Assembly: GCA_024500155.1 (NCBI GenBank)
Contig: CM044880.1
Coordinates: forward strand, 4,092,001 to 4,156,000
Length of the DNA: 64,000 bases
From: Chenopodium formosanum
Taxonomy: Eukaryota; Streptophyta; Magnoliopsida; Caryophyllales; Amaranthaceae
Reading direction: 5' to 3'
The translations under genes were made by a program, and so were the position numbers. Below are positions 1-12,019 of this stretch, piece by piece; the first letter of the stretch is position 1; the number at the start of each line of letters is the position of its first letter. The notes below the pieces were generated by a model that was given only the letters and a program-made list of their open reading frames with translations, was not told where the DNA came from and did not search any database.

Positions 1-3000
1 CCTGCACTTTATCACAGTGTTTGTGCAAGATGTTGTAGAATTGGTCAGCTACCTGCCACAACAGCAAAAGTTTCATTAAGTTCTAAAGACTCGCAAATCA
101 GGACTTCTCTAATACAAACTATGAGAGGTTTTGGGGGTGGGGACGATGGCAACTAATATGAGACTCGATGGTCTATAATACCTCTTCATAAGCTTCAAAG
201 TTGTAAGGTATGATTTCTAGATGAGGACAACGAGCCTTGGCATCTCTAACAAACATTCCAGCTTTCACCCCTATTACAAGAAAGATAAAACCATTTGAGA
301 ATAAATTCTAAAAAACTGTCCATTTAAATCACAATGCTAACTGCCATAAGGATTTAAAATCAACCATAGTCTCGAGCAGGATAATTAGCAGAAGAGATTT
401 CAGCAGTTCCTCTAGAACTGTCTGAATGGCACACTGCTACAGGCTTGTCCATCAAATCTGGACGGTTCCGGATAACAACAGCCACAAAAAAGCAGTCCTG
501 CAATGATATATTAATCAAGAGGATCAATAGATGGTGGGTGTAATAGACCAAAATTAGGAAGGGTATTTTGGGAAGTCTAATGCTTTTAGGGTAGTAGTCA
601 CTTGACCTTAGTATAAATAGGGATAGTATATGCAGTAGGATGGCATGTGAATTATGAGGAAAAATGTTGAGAGTAGTAACCTCAAGTTACTAGGAGAGTG
701 ATAACCTAAAGTTATCAAGAGAGTGATAGCCTTAAGCTATTAATCTATCCTTTTGTACCCAAATTCTGCCACTATTAATCTAAATTATCAAGCTTTTATC
801 TCTTAATTAGTTTTAAATCAGAAAATACTAAGTCAGTCCATAACAGTGGGAATAAGGGAACTGGGCCTTTAAGTAAGGGAGACACATTTTTTTCTTAAGA
901 CTTAAAGAGTGTGGCATTGAAAAGACTGATACAAGACTACGAATTAGAGAAAAAGTTTCAACAGAGAAGACTCAAGTCATCAAGTACCATGTCCATATGG
1001 ATGATCATAGTTTTCCGAGAAGTAGAAGCAGCATTAACATCAAAGCTTTTTTGCTTAGTTTTATTGGAAAGGCAGGCAAATCGCTTACGGTACCGGTTCC
1101 TCCAAGTTCCAATGAAATGCAACCTTGAACTCTTCCCAGCCACAAACACAAATAAAAAAAAATAAATGAAAAAACTTATTTTAAAAGAAATGGAGGAAAA
1201 ATGCAGATAAAAGAGATGAAAGAGAACAGGGAAACATGTAGAGTTTTTACACCTTAAAATAGTTTTCAACAAAATTCGGGTCCTCAAGGGTTGAATGACG
1301 GCAGCAGGAAGGTCCCCCAGCCAATGAACCAGATGAATCCCCGCTAGGCTTTTCATACGAGTCATGATGACTGATGGGACTAATATCGACTTTGTCTTTA
1401 GAGGTGACTGACTTCTCTGGTTGGGAGAAACCTTCTTCAAAAAATTGCTCTGAGTCAGCTGTACCAATTTTCTTACATCCATCGTCTTCCATCTCCTTTT
1501 CACTTTGCCTAGAACATTCAGACAACTCACCCAATTCAGAAGAGGCATGATCAAGAACAACATCATCCTTCACTTCTGAAGCTTCAGCATCTGCTTCAGC
1601 TTGCAGCATACAAGCTGAATCAGACAGAACACCTTGATTGACTGTATTTCGTTTCAAAGCGAAGAAAGCAGACAGCTTTGGTTGATTGCTTCCTTCATTG
1701 GCCAGCTGAATGAGTTGGTATGGAACCCCTACATTTTTTTTTAAAAAAAAAAAAGACAAGAAAAAAGAACAAAGTCAGGGGAATTCACAGGCATACAGCA
1801 CAATTACTGCTTGACAAGATCATTACCAAAGCAGAAAATAACTTCTACTTGGATTTTGGGAAGCTAAAGGGTAAAGTGAACCTGGCATACCCTACATTAT
1901 CCCAGAACCAGATTCTTAAGAAGAATAGAGTCAAAATTATTTAGCCATTTCAAATTTTCTCCTTCGCATATAAATATTCTTATTTCCAGCCATAAAAACT
2001 GGATGCACCAGTATCCAGCTCCCTTTAAATTCCTGCAAAGAATTAGTCGCCAAATTTGGAAAACGAAAAAACAAAAGTTCAATACTCTTCTAACTAATAT
2101 GCTACAGTTAACCTTTTCCATAGAATCTTCCTACAAATTCTCTTTACTAGATTCAGAAATGAAAGGTTATGTATTGAAGAAAGGTGTACAGTATCTCAAA
2201 CGAACTTACAGCTGTAAAACATAATTTAATATATCAAACGCTCTCTCTGCAATCACCCCTCTTTCCCATATTAATATTGGTTTATTTAAGAAAAAAAACG
2301 TACATCTATCTCTCTGATGCTAGCACATCTTTAATGCACCACTCCTCTCAAATCTCAACATATTTGTCATATTCTCTTAATATAGAGTATGTACATATTA
2401 GACTCTATAGTCTATACAGAAACTGGAACTGCATCAATAGGCCGTATCTAAATGACTAAATGTGGGTCTTGCCAGAAGGCTCTATTTAAGTAAGCTATAT
2501 TCTCCAATGTTCTTAGTCACTTGTTCTTTTAGCTAATAAAGGCTGTTAATTCTGCTGTCTTTTACTTTATTAATTTATTTCAAATTCCTATTCTACTAAT
2601 TCGTTAAGAGAATCTGGAGAATTGAGTGAACATCCAAGTGGTTTGACATAAACACCAAAGGCAACTAGGCAAGAAAAGAATAATACACCATCCCTCCGTC
2701 ACTAAACGTTCAACTTGTTTGGACAGTGACAGTCGTGCAAAAAGTCAAAAAAAAAAAACATGCACTCTATGATAAATACGGAGTAGTAAGGATGAGCAAA
2801 TAAAAGACTCACAGTTCAACACTTTCCCAGCTGCCACACAATCCAACACCCAAGTGGGTTTTACAACAGGCAGTCCACCACTGAAAGATCTACACCAATT
2901 ATACAACGAATCAAACCATATTCCAATACAACCCTAAACCATTAGATACTCTACTATCACTATTTAAAGAAAGAATAATTAACAAGAGAAAAAAGAAAAA

Positions 3001-3861
3001 ACCTGAGGTTTTTAATTTTACTATCAGGTAGGTTACTGCAAATTATATGAGTGACACGATGCCTCGAAAAGTAATTCTCAAATCGTCCCCCGTGCTTCAA
3101 CATGTATGCTCGAAGCTCCTATTAGGTTTTATTACCAATGTTTTTCATGATCAGTACAATTAATCGATCCAAGCACCAACTTAAAGAAGAATTTGGAGGG
3201 TAGCTTTTAACTAACCTGGTTAGAGGGAATAGTAAATCCATCAACAAAAATCGAAACACCCTGAAATATCGGTTTTACAGAATCTGAACCACTGTAAGAA
3301 GAATTTGAAGCTTCTGCATCAAACTGATCATGTAGTTTCTTATTCTTCACAGCCATATAACTGCACAACACATTAAATTCAATCAATTTTATAACCTTAA
3401 AATAACGCCTTCAATTCAATTACCCTAAAATTAAAACAAGTATCAAAATTTTCCACAACTATCTAAGCAACAGCAATTTATATTCAAGACATTCCCAAAT
3501 TGTGTCAAAATTGACCAATTGAACTAATAATTTGCAATCAACGACAAAAATCTCGTGCAAAGTGAAATTAAACAGTCTGAGCACATAACCTACATCAAAT
3601 TAAGCGATTTTGAACGAAATTTGAAGTGAAATTCAAGAAATTAAACGGAAAAAATAAATAAATTTACCTGCCAAAATCGGAAAATGGGGCACTACGAAAC
3701 GAAGATCGGGAAGAGGTGAGAGAATTAGCTCCCCAAGCGACGCCTAGGGTTTTCTGATTAGTCTTCTTCTTCTTATTGTTAGTGTTATTGGAAGAATTTG
3801 AATTGAAGCTTCTTTTGGAATTCGAATTGGAATTTCCAGAACGAGGTGAATCGTAGCTCAT
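1..3861 (-). CDS. REV1: DNA repair protein REV1, N-terminal part (partial)
   Basis: REV1 is a Y-family deoxycytidyl transferase and scaffold for translesion synthesis in the nucleus. Nine exons read on the minus strand: 3668-3861, 3216-3360, 3003-3118, 2813-2889, 1253-1728, 988-1131, 365-497, 182-270 and 52 down to the edge. All junctions are GT-AG and phases agree, giving about 475 residues. Start is the ATG at 3861, before a Ser/Asn-rich basic leader. A BRCT domain covers about residues 93-180 (GGRFENYF, VTHIICSNLP, VVKPTW). Residues 181-336 are an acidic linker. The polymerase palm begins near residue 375 with IIHMDMDCFF (first metal-binding acid patch), then KPVAVCHSD, GTAEISSANYPARDYG and AGMFVRDAKA. 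The second acidic patch and the C-terminal interaction domain lie beyond the left edge. The seventh exon is separated from the sixth by an intron carrying a solo LTR. Identification is from remembered plant REV1 features. Confidence 0.93.
539..845. mobile_element. Solo LTR in REV1 intron
   Basis: A 307-bp segment starts TGTAATAGAC and ends CATAACA, flanked by perfect 5-bp direct repeats GTGGG (534-538 and 846-850). It contains a TATA-like TATAAATAG near 612 and shares several blocks with the element at 36281-36625 (CCTTAGTATAAATAG, GATAGCCTTAAGCTATTA, TTAAATCAGAAA-type). TG...CA ends plus a 5-bp target duplication identify an LTR of a retrotransposon whose internal part is gone. It lies inside the REV1 intron between the exons 365-497 and 988-1131. 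Confidence 0.85.
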
Positions 3862-4076
3862 TTTCGACGCAAATTTTGCTACAAAAAGCGCGGGAATCGG
3901 ATGAAGGTTTGAAGAAGAATGCGAAGGAAAACAACAAACTTGCAATAGAAGTCTGAGATAAAGAGGAAAAAATTGTTTTTTGAAATGAAACGGAAAATTA
4001 TAAACGTTTGAAAGAAAGTGGTCAAATTCAAGAATCTTTAAAACCTTACTCGTCTCAATTAAATACCGATTACTTA

Positions 4077-4229
4077 GGGCCTGTTCATATTTACTTATTT
4101 TCAATTTAATTCAGTTCAGTTCAGCTCTAATCAGTTCAGTTCAGTTTTATGCATTTTAATTTTTCAATTCAGTTCAGTTCAGCTCCAATCAGTTCAGTTC
4201 AGTTCAGTTCAGTAAATATGAACAGACCC
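4077..4229. mobile_element. PIF/Harbinger-like MITE with TTCAG core repeats
   Basis: The element has terminal inverted repeats GGGCCTGTTCATATTTACTT / AAATATGAACAGACCC and a 3-bp TTA duplication at each side (4074-4076, 4230-4232). The interior is almost only degenerate TTCAG repeats. The 3-bp TWA duplication and GGGCCTGTT ends fit PIF/Harbinger (Tourist-like) MITEs. It sits about 215 bp upstream of the REV1 start codon, so probably in its promoter or leader. Relatives are at 24207-24438 and, truncated, near 5080-5200 and 31200-31315. Confidence 0.75.
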
Positions 4230-4810
4230 TTAAATCGATAAATAATCAAGAATTCTCCTCGATAGAGTTGTCAAATTGTAGACGTCAACCAACAATCAAT
4301 ACCAATAACTCCACCAACAACCAACAATTCTACCACAAAAGACGGGTACATCTACACTAGTCGGATAGATTTATTGAAATCAATAGTGAAAATTAGAACA
4401 TAATTAGGAGAATGGGTTAAAAATAGTCTATTTTCAAGACTATTTCAGTTAATGAGCTAAGAGTAAGAGAACCGCTAGAGTTTTGATGGTATATGTTATA
4501 CTAAGTATTAGGGTGGCATAATGTCAAAAACAAAAAAAAGTATTAGGGTGGCATTAGCTATGTGACTAATTAAATTTGATCAAGTTACTTGATCACATTA
4601 AAAACAAAATTTTCACATACTCCAATAATTAATTGAATTAACCTTTACAAAAATAATTTCCTAAAAAAACAAAAAAAAAAAAAAAAACCTTTACAAAAAT
4701 ATTAATAATAATAATTAGTTAAATGAAAACATCTTTTTATATCCTAAAAAAGTTTAGTAAAACCATGTTTTGCTTGAGAAGCTGAGAACCAACAAGTTAT
4801 GATTTTATTA

Positions 4811-4870
4811 CCTCCGTTAAATATTATGTGCAACTTTTGGGGTAAGTTGCAACATAACTTTTAACGGAGG
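4811..4870. mobile_element. 60-bp Stowaway-like hairpin
   Basis: Nearly perfect inverted repeat: CCTCCGTTAAA at the left, TTTAACGGAGG at the right, with GTGCAAC / GTTGCAAC in the inner arms and a loop of about 11 nt. TA dinucleotides flank both ends (4809-4810, 4871-4872), as in Tc1/mariner (Stowaway) insertions. It abuts another degenerate Stowaway-like sequence running to about 5047 (GATGCATC ... GATGCATC, CCGGAGAAAGTA). Confidence 0.6.
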
Positions 4871-5079
4871 TAGTAGTTTTAATGGATGCATCATTTTAAA
4901 CGATCTTTGGAGATGAGAAAGATAACAAGAAAAGGAAAAAAAGACCCATGTAATATGAGAAAGATAGAGAAAGTATGTTAACGAAATAGGAAAGTGGTGC
5001 ATCTTAATTAAAAGTATAAAGTGATGCATCTAAAAACCGGAGAAAGTATTATCATTTCATTTTTTGCAAGTTTAGATAA

Positions 5080-5200
5080 ATTCTCATACTATTTCTTCAG
5101 CTTAATTTCTGTTCAGTTCCGTTCCTAATTTCTTTCTCATAAAATATTCGCTTCGTTCAAATTTATTTCAACACGGAGTTCAGTTAATGAGAACAGGCCC
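5080..5200. mobile_element. Left-truncated TTCAG-type MITE remnant
   Basis: The right terminus GAGAACAGGCCC followed by TAA matches the right end of the element at 24207-24438, and the interior holds a CTGTTCAGTTCCGTTC-type tract and AAAATATTCGCTTCG. The GGGCCTGTTC left terminus is missing. Confidence 0.5.
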
Positions 5201-5261
5201 TAAGAACGTCTTTGTGCCACGTACACTCCATAGAATATTATTTTATATATTAAAAAAATTG

Positions 5262-5330
5262 ATGATAAGGGGATTCGACACCCAACCTTTTATAAGAAAG
5301 ATAGTTACTTAACCATCTAAGTCAATCATA
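5262..5330 (-). repeat. tRNA-derived SINE-like head
   Basis: Read on the minus strand the segment carries an A-box-like GACTTAGATGGTTAAG (5309-5324) and, about 30 nt on, a B-box-like GTGTCGAATCCCC (5268-5280), then an AT-rich tail towards lower coordinates. This is the spacing of an internal pol III promoter in a tRNA-derived SINE. It does not fold obviously into an intact tRNA and no target duplication was found. Confidence 0.4.
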
Positions 5331-5399
5331 AGCTATGTTATAAACATGAAAATAAATGTATATAAATATAATTGATAATCAAGGTCTAATTAAAGTAGC

Positions 5400-5430
5400 A
5401 ACCAGTGCAACACCCGGGCTATACACTAGT
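5400..5430 (+). mobile_element. Possible degenerate Helitron 3' terminus
   Basis: The segment GTGCAACACCCGGGCTA followed by TACACTAGT resembles plant Helitron 3' ends, which have a GC-rich hairpin about 10 nt before CTAG and insertion before a T. The hairpin is imperfect and no 5' TC end was located. Confidence 0.3.
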
Positions 5431-5759
5431 TTTAGTGTCAAAAGAAGACTTTACTGATTGAGTTGCACTGCTCCATACTACAAAGAGATTCAAAATATTG
5501 TACTCGTACAGTCGTACTAGATATTCAGATGTAAAAATATTTTCTTATGTACGTACCCTTCAACTAGCTATTAGTCCCAAGTTCATTAACAATCTATACC
5601 TTCTTATCCCTTGGCACCCAAAACATTTGTCCCCTTCATTAGGTCTAAGAAGACACAATTCTTCTTTCTTTGAGCAAAAACTTTACATTACTTCTTCATT
5701 TAGCTACTTAAATTCACAAAAACAAAGTAATTACTACTTGGACTATACTTGGATGACAA

Positions 5760-8700
5760 CTAGATTTCAAGGCCTGGTCCTGGTGAAGTTATAGTAGCAG
5801 ATGACCAGAAATCGGCACCATTGTTGTTTGCGACATGGAGGATGCATTCCAATGGAACCAAGCATAGTCCTCTGCTACTTAGACCCTCCATTGAATCCAT
5901 CTCCATTGCACTCGGTCCACCCTTTTCCTGCAAACATTGACAATTTATTTCATAATTAGTAGTTCCAGAAATACTTTGTAGTTTCATCTCATGAACGAAG
6001 CCCAAATATATTACTACGTATGATATATAGCATATACGACTATACAAAAACTAGTGCACGAGTAAAAATCTAGGTGAACGACTTAATACACTTGATAAAA
6101 TTGAAACTATGTCAACCAAACAACTAGGAAATAATTTTGGCATACCATAAGTTAATTTTGGTTCACCCTTTGTGAGAGCACAAATTTTTTTTTGCTCTTC
6201 TCATATGAAGGAGTGCCAATATCAATTAATGACGTGCCAAAATCAATTTCCCGTGTCTGTCTGTGTAAGTTCTACAGAGTACTGTATGTTGAAGTATCAT
6301 TTCATAGTTATTAGAAAAATTGAAAAGAAGGGGAAAGAGGCAAGTGCATGCATGCTTCAGTAGATGGCCTGATTATGATCGATGGGACTATAGCTGCGTA
6401 CACTTACAAGTTACTCTTTTGAGTTTTCAAGTCTTTAATTTTTTAGAATTTTGATTTGATTGACATCATATCACTGTTTTTTCTCCTTACGTCATTCTTA
6501 CAGTTTTTTTCACAATAATCCCACTTATTTTATAATTAATTTAACTAAAGTATTTTTTTCTAGTATAAAATTATCTCCCAAGGTCTATAATCAATCACCT
6601 ACTCACACCCTAATACAGAGTACTTACTTTCGTTTTCATTTCTGGCTGACCATACATATTATATACTACGTATTACATACGAAGTATGAAATAATAAGAT
6701 CATCCCGTTTTTCTTCCGTGTTCAAATCAAGTACATACTACATACACGACGACACGATACATAGATGCTTAGATTAGATAAGTACTACTAAAAAGATTAA
6801 GCTAATGGGAGTATATATGAAGAGGCTTAAACTTTGAATCAGTCAATACATAGATCAACTTGCCTTCTAATTAAATACTTCCTCCGTTTTCTTTTACTTG
6901 CAACACACCTTTTAGGCACGCAATTTTAGGAGATGATTAGTGAGGGTAAACGAGCTATTTTATCAATATAATTTTTACACGAAGATTAGAATAGGGTTAA
7001 GTATCATTTGTAAAAATTATAATGAATAATTTATCCGTTTACATTACATAAACCCGACCTCAAAACACGTGCCACAAGACTGTGTTGCAAGTAAAAAGAA
7101 ACGGAGGAAGTACAAATTATTTCGAATTAAATCTTCCAAAAATGATGCAACATTAAAGAGTGGTAAATCATCTAAACATCACTTGTTCCTCCTATAATGC
7201 ACATGTATTTCCCAAAGTTCTAGTCCGACCATCTACATTATCATACCACATCATGTAGACCAAGAATATAGAAACAAGACTCCAATCATACAACCAAATT
7301 AGGTGAAACACTTCTAGCAACAAAGATGTTCAGGGTGGTGCCAAATTAGAGTAAATGATAATCAATCGCGCACTAGTGTACAACTGTTTTACCTCAATCA
7401 CCATTTTATCTTAGGAAATCTTATCATATTGCACTGAATTACTCCATTACATTCATAAACAAGATAAAATTTGTCCCAAATTTTTTTTCCACTTTCCCAA
7501 ATGAAGAGGTAGATTCATTATAGATTGTACTTACAGAAATAAAGTGAAGAGGAGACGATGATGAAGGCGAAAGCTTCAAGTAAGGTGTAGAAAGCACCTT
7601 CACTTGATCATGTAGGAACCTTATGTACCCCATTGCTTCATGTAACACCGAAGATGTGTCCGTCTGTATCACAAGAAAATAAAAATCAATAAACCAAACA
7701 AGCATGCATAAATTTATTTCCTAGGAAATCAAAATTCCCATAAATTTGTTCGTCAACCAAACAAGGCCGAGGATTGTACTCAATTATTATGACTAGTTAT
7801 ATATCCAATCTATGGATTTACAATGATTCAAAATTGAACGATTTTCACATTATGTACGACGTATATGTTACTAAATAAACATAATACAAACATACCGTCC
7901 ACGTAGAATTGGCAGGAGCGAAGCTAAGTACTAAGAAAGAGAGAATAGTAAGCAAACCTTGCCATAAGGAGATACAAGCTGCTGCAATACAGCAATCCTC
8001 TCACCAAGTTTCTCTCTTTTCCCCTATTTATTTATTGTACATTACAAAACATCAACAACATAAATTTGCAGTAATATTTATCAATGATTTGAGTCATCTT
8101 AAAAAATAAAGAGCCCAAAATATAATGTAACAACAGTAGAACTAGAATAAGAATAATAATCAAGGTTTATGAACATGCATGCAAAGGAAAGCTGAAAGCT
8201 TTTTTACTAACCTTTACATGTTTAGGAGAAGATGTAACAATGGGGCCCATTTCTGTTTTATTCTTCTTCAACCCATTTTTCTGATTCTGACCATTTTTAG
8301 ACCCATTTTCAGATTCTTTACCCGGCCCATTTCTCCTTTTCTGTAATCAAAATTAAAGTTCATCAACATTAGCAACATTTATGTTACCCAATTCTTCATT
8401 TCATCTCAACTACCCGTACAAATTTTTTCATAAAGCAGACGGGTCAGATACTTAGACACATACTCATGTCGGACACGAGTACATGAATCCGAATAATATA
8501 AGATTTCATAAAGAGTAATAGAGGGAGAAAGAAACTAACATTGGAGTTGGAGGGAGTGAGATTATTAGTATTGGCAGTAGTATGAGTAAATTTAGGAGTG
8601 GTTTTAGAAATAAAGTCACCAAAACAGAGCATATTAGGAGTATTAGAAGAAAACAGAGTAGGAGAAACAAGGGAATCAACAGAAAAGCCCTTTTCTTCAA

Positions 8701-8788
8701 CATCTTCTAATGACAAAAGTAGCCTTGAAAAACTCCCACCTGGAAGATGAATTTCTCCCTCTTTTCCTCCATTTTCACCCATTATCAT
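5760..8788 (-). CDS. bHLH transcription factor, bHLH113-like
   Basis: Nuclear transcription factor of the plant bHLH subfamily containing bHLH68/110/113. Five exons on the minus strand: 8540-8788, 8212-8340, 7958-8023, 7535-7663 and 5760-5927, all phase 0 with GT-AG borders, giving 246 residues. The N-terminal part (SFSRLLLSLEDV, MLCFGDF) resembles bHLH113-type leaders. Residues 84-126 are rich in K, N and G. The helix-loop-helix spans about 128-178: KLGERIAVLQQLVSPYGK, then TDTSSVLHEAMGYIRFLHDQV. The C-terminus has SRGLCLVP and a GADFW motif typical of this subfamily. The basic region lacks the HxxxExxR residues needed for E-box contact, as is usual in this subfamily. ATG 8788 is chosen as first; a second ATG six bases on (8782) is equally possible. 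Two introns exceed 1 kb or hold small transposons. Exact orthology is unproven. Confidence 0.87.
6127..6250. mobile_element. Mutator-like MITE in bHLH intron
   Basis: About 124 bp bounded by GGAAATAATTTTGGCA at the left and GTGCCAAAATCAATTTCC at the right, with inner inverted arms around TTGTGAGAGCACAA. It is the same family as 21451-21575, which has a clear 10-bp target duplication. No duplication is evident here. It lies in the last intron of the bHLH gene. Confidence 0.5.
6878..7110. mobile_element. Stowaway MITE in bHLH intron
   Basis: 233 bp with inverted termini CTTCCTCCGTTTTCTTTTAC / GTAAAAAGAAACGGAGGAAG, extended by TTGCAACAC / GTGTTGCAA, and TA duplications at 6876-6877 and 7111-7112. 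This is a canonical Tc1/mariner-derived Stowaway, non-coding, in the large last intron of the bHLH gene. Confidence 0.85.
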
Positions 8789-11700
8789 ACTATAATATTT
8801 ACCCTTTTTATTTTTTTTTAAAAAAACCCAAAAAAGAAGTGAATGTGGGAAAGATTTCTAGGAGTAAAAAACGGAAGGTTCTTCTATTTAATGTAATGCT
8901 CTGTTTTTATGCTCTGTTTTATTTGCTCTGTTTTTAAGGAAGGAAGAAAGGAAGAAGAAAGAGGAAATGGGGGAGGGGTAAATTAAATTTCCAAGGAGAG
9001 TGTTGGGTAATGGGGATTAAGGGAGTCAAAGAGTGAAGAAAAACACAATCTATCAATCAAAAAAACTAAGCCCAAGAAAAGTCATGGGTTTAGTGCTTCT
9101 AAACCTGAAAATGCAAAACAGTAAAAAAAAGAGATAATGGTACTGTTACTGTGTTTCTACCGCTTTGGTGGAATCGAGTAAGTGAGTTGAGTACATGTTT
9201 GTTTTAACTTCATGTGGAAGTGGAAAGATTTTAAGAAATGTAGATGAAATTTGGTTCACATTTTTAAGGATTCCATATTTTCAAAGGAAAAAAATACTCC
9301 TCTTTTACTGCGGTACAATAATTTAAGGCTTACCTTCGTATTCTAATTTAAAGATATTAAAAACTGACTTGATCGATCCGAGAACAACCTAATTTAAATT
9401 TTGATTCATGTACATAAAATATTTAACATGACTTAATTTTGAAATAGATAGACCTAATTCGACCTTACCAAACCCGACTCATTTATCTTGATTGACACCT
9501 ATTTATTTATTCTATTTCCTAGAATATCCCAATATTATTTAACTTTTTGTCTATAAAAAAAAAACCTTGCTATGGAGTATGTATTTTGTTCTAACTTATG
9601 TTTCCTCCAAGTTTTATGCTCGTCAATGCACTTCTAAACAAGTAATATCTATAGTAGCAAGTTTGATTTTAATCTTACATCAAAATGATTCCCTGAATCA
9701 AGGACATGTTTTCTTCAACTTGTTTGTACTTATTACTAATTCCTTAATAAATTCAGATCAGATGAGATAAGACCAGACACATTCAGATCAGACCAAAACT
9801 TTTAATTGTTACTTACTTATTGCTAAATATCGTTAATTGCATATTACAAAAAATTATTAAAATTACATATTTGAAAAGTTCATAATGAAACGAATCTAAC
9901 AAGATCAGAGGGAAGCTCTAACCACTTGAGCTATCCCTCACTCTCATAGTGTCTTTCTTTATAGATTGGTATTAAAATGCAGTCAAAGTTTAGTTAAATT
10001 ATTAAATAAGATCAAACCAGATAATAAAAATTCATATTAGACCAGATCAAATCTCGTGAACTAAACAAGTCTTAAACCTGTATACTAGATTAAGCAAAAG
10101 AACTCAAATTTGAAAGGCTTATAGAAACATAACATACTTGCTCATTTATTTAATACTACAAAATCATCTAAACAAAGCAAGTCAATTGAAATCCACACAG
10201 GTGCAAAAACTCTAGCCCTTTTATGTTTCTGCAAGATATCATCAGCCTTATTTGTCATCAAAACGTCCCTCAAAGATTGTTTATATAGTTAAAAACTCAT
10301 CACCCCCCAACCCGCTCCCCGCCCAAAAAAGTATGTGCAACTGATGGCAACAATACCAGGATACACTTTTACCATCCTCAAATACATAGTACTCCAATCT
10401 CTAAAGTCAAACTTTAGACCTATATCAGATTTCTTGGCAGCTCCAGTTGCAAACAATAGCAGAGCACAGGTGATGCATGAGTTCATTTAGAAGGTCTTCA
10501 CCTTCGTTATTGTGATGCTGCAGTGTTACCTTGGTAGCCTATCAAACAAGATACAAAAACATAAAATCATCAAGGCATTGGAATGGAGATAATACAACAG
10601 TCAAGTACTCCATTATAAGCGGAAACATCTTCAAGGTGGAGATTGAATACAATAATAGTTCATGAAATTTTGAAGTTATTTTCAACAATAAAATAAAATA
10701 ACACACGTTTTCAGCAAGGATACCAGTAATATTTAAGAAATGTAACAATGGTTTAGTGTTCATCATTACTTCATCTTCATCTAATTCATCCTTCTCTCTC
10801 ATACATTTTCTCACAATTTCCCTTCAAATTAGTCAGAACCAGAAGTATTCAATTTCTACAACCAAGAACAAGTTTCTTCCTTTTTCTCTCATAATTTTTA
10901 CTTAAACCTCTATGAATTCTCAACCCTATAATCTTACTATGTATACATATTATCGCTTCCTTTCTTCTATCTTTTTTAAATTTCATTTCATCTTAACCTC
11001 AAACTTCCTTTGAGCACCTAATGAGAACATTGAGAACTGAGGAGTGATGGTTAATGACAAAATGTGATTTTGCTGCTTTTATCACAGAAAAATACAATTG
11101 CTATATTGCTTAGTCAAGGAAGATAAAGTCCTCAGTAACTGTTATTGGAATACAATTGCTCCTTACATGTAATAGAATCTTCTACACACCAATAGCTCAT
11201 GAAGTGCACCCACTTGTAGAATAGGGTAGAGAAATAGAGGATGGCTCATTTATGGAGTCATTCTCCTTCCTCTCCCCTCCTCTGATAATGCTCTCTTCTT
11301 CTTACCCCATAATTTTGGTTCATGAAAAAGAAGAAAGAGGGCCTCTTAAAAAGTTTTTGGTAAATGATGCTCCAATAATAGTATAGTCAAACCCTTCAAA
11401 TAAAGTTTTTATTATATATTTTTACGATGTGCCTCAAAGGTCTCTAGCCATAATAAGAAAGTTGGAAATAGGAAACTAAATTCTCATACCAAAGATCAAG
11501 AGTGAAACAAGAACCAACAACAATTCCAACAGAATTTTCAGTCTTTCTCGAAGATCTAGTCATCATGTTCCATGACCAGCTAACAAAACTAATCCTTGAA
11601 GATTTAATAAGAAATTCACAAAGGACCCCCCCCCCCCCCCCTTCTCTCATCTTAAAACACATCAAGGTAATTAAAAATTCTACTGCTTTTTTAGAAAAAT

Positions 11701-11881
11701 AAGAGGCTTATAAATTAAAATTGAAGAACATGGACAGCCATGGTGATATGCTTCAAGAGCATTCTGCACAGAATCACATCTTCAAAAAAAGTAACCATGC
11801 CTCCCTCAAAAATATAGCAGAAAAGGCTAGGACATATTTTAGAAATTAAATAACAATGTATCGTCGCAAATCAATGATTAG
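8789..11881. other. Gene-poor AT-rich interval
   Basis: No protein gene is supported. The first 200 bp are the presumed bHLH promoter and leader, with three copies of a GCTCTGTTTT-type repeat near 8899-8935. The rest is AT-rich, with a tRNA-like fragment near 9890-9950 and a 14-nt C run near 11628. Short reading frames here lack domain or splice support. Confidence 0.6.
9885..9950 (-). repeat. tRNA-like / SINE fragment
   Basis: Minus-strand reading gives GAGGGATAGCTCAAGTGG followed by TTAGAGC, a good tRNA D-arm/A-box match at 9918-9945. The expected B box downstream is only weakly present (AGATTCGTTTC), and no acceptor stem pairs. It is therefore called a degenerate tRNA-derived repeat, not a functional tRNA gene. 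Confidence 0.35.
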
Positions 11882-12019
11882 TGGTGCATAGAGATGCATG
11901 CATACACCAGCGCGTGCACCACACACGTCGGCATATGAAGTACATATGAGTAACTTATGTATCTCATACGTCGACGTGTGTGATGCATGCGCCGATGGAT
12001 GCAATTAGCTTGATACACC
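11882..12019. repeat. GC-rich palindromic element, copy A
   Basis: Imperfect inverted repeat of about 138 bp. The left arm GCATGCATACACCAGCGCG..CACACACGTCG pairs with the right arm CGACGTGTGTGATGCATGCG. The loop is around TACATATGAGTAACTTATGTA. It stands out as GC-rich and TGCATGCA-rich in AT-rich surroundings. Copies B and C are at 13237-13392 and 14211-14351. Confidence 0.65.

Noticed and set aside
958..1566. 202-codon minus-strand frame overlapping REV1 exons
   Set aside because: It joins an exon, an intron and a shifted exon; REV1 homology follows the spliced frame instead. Only its 988-1131 part is real exon 6.
3664..4104. Longer N-terminus for REV1
   Set aside because: The frame upstream of ATG 3861 enters the TTCAG MITE and shows no REV1-like residues; MSYDSPRS is the natural start.
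9885..9950. Functional tRNA gene
   Set aside because: A good A box but no proper B box, anticodon arm or acceptor pairing; kept only as a SINE-like fragment.
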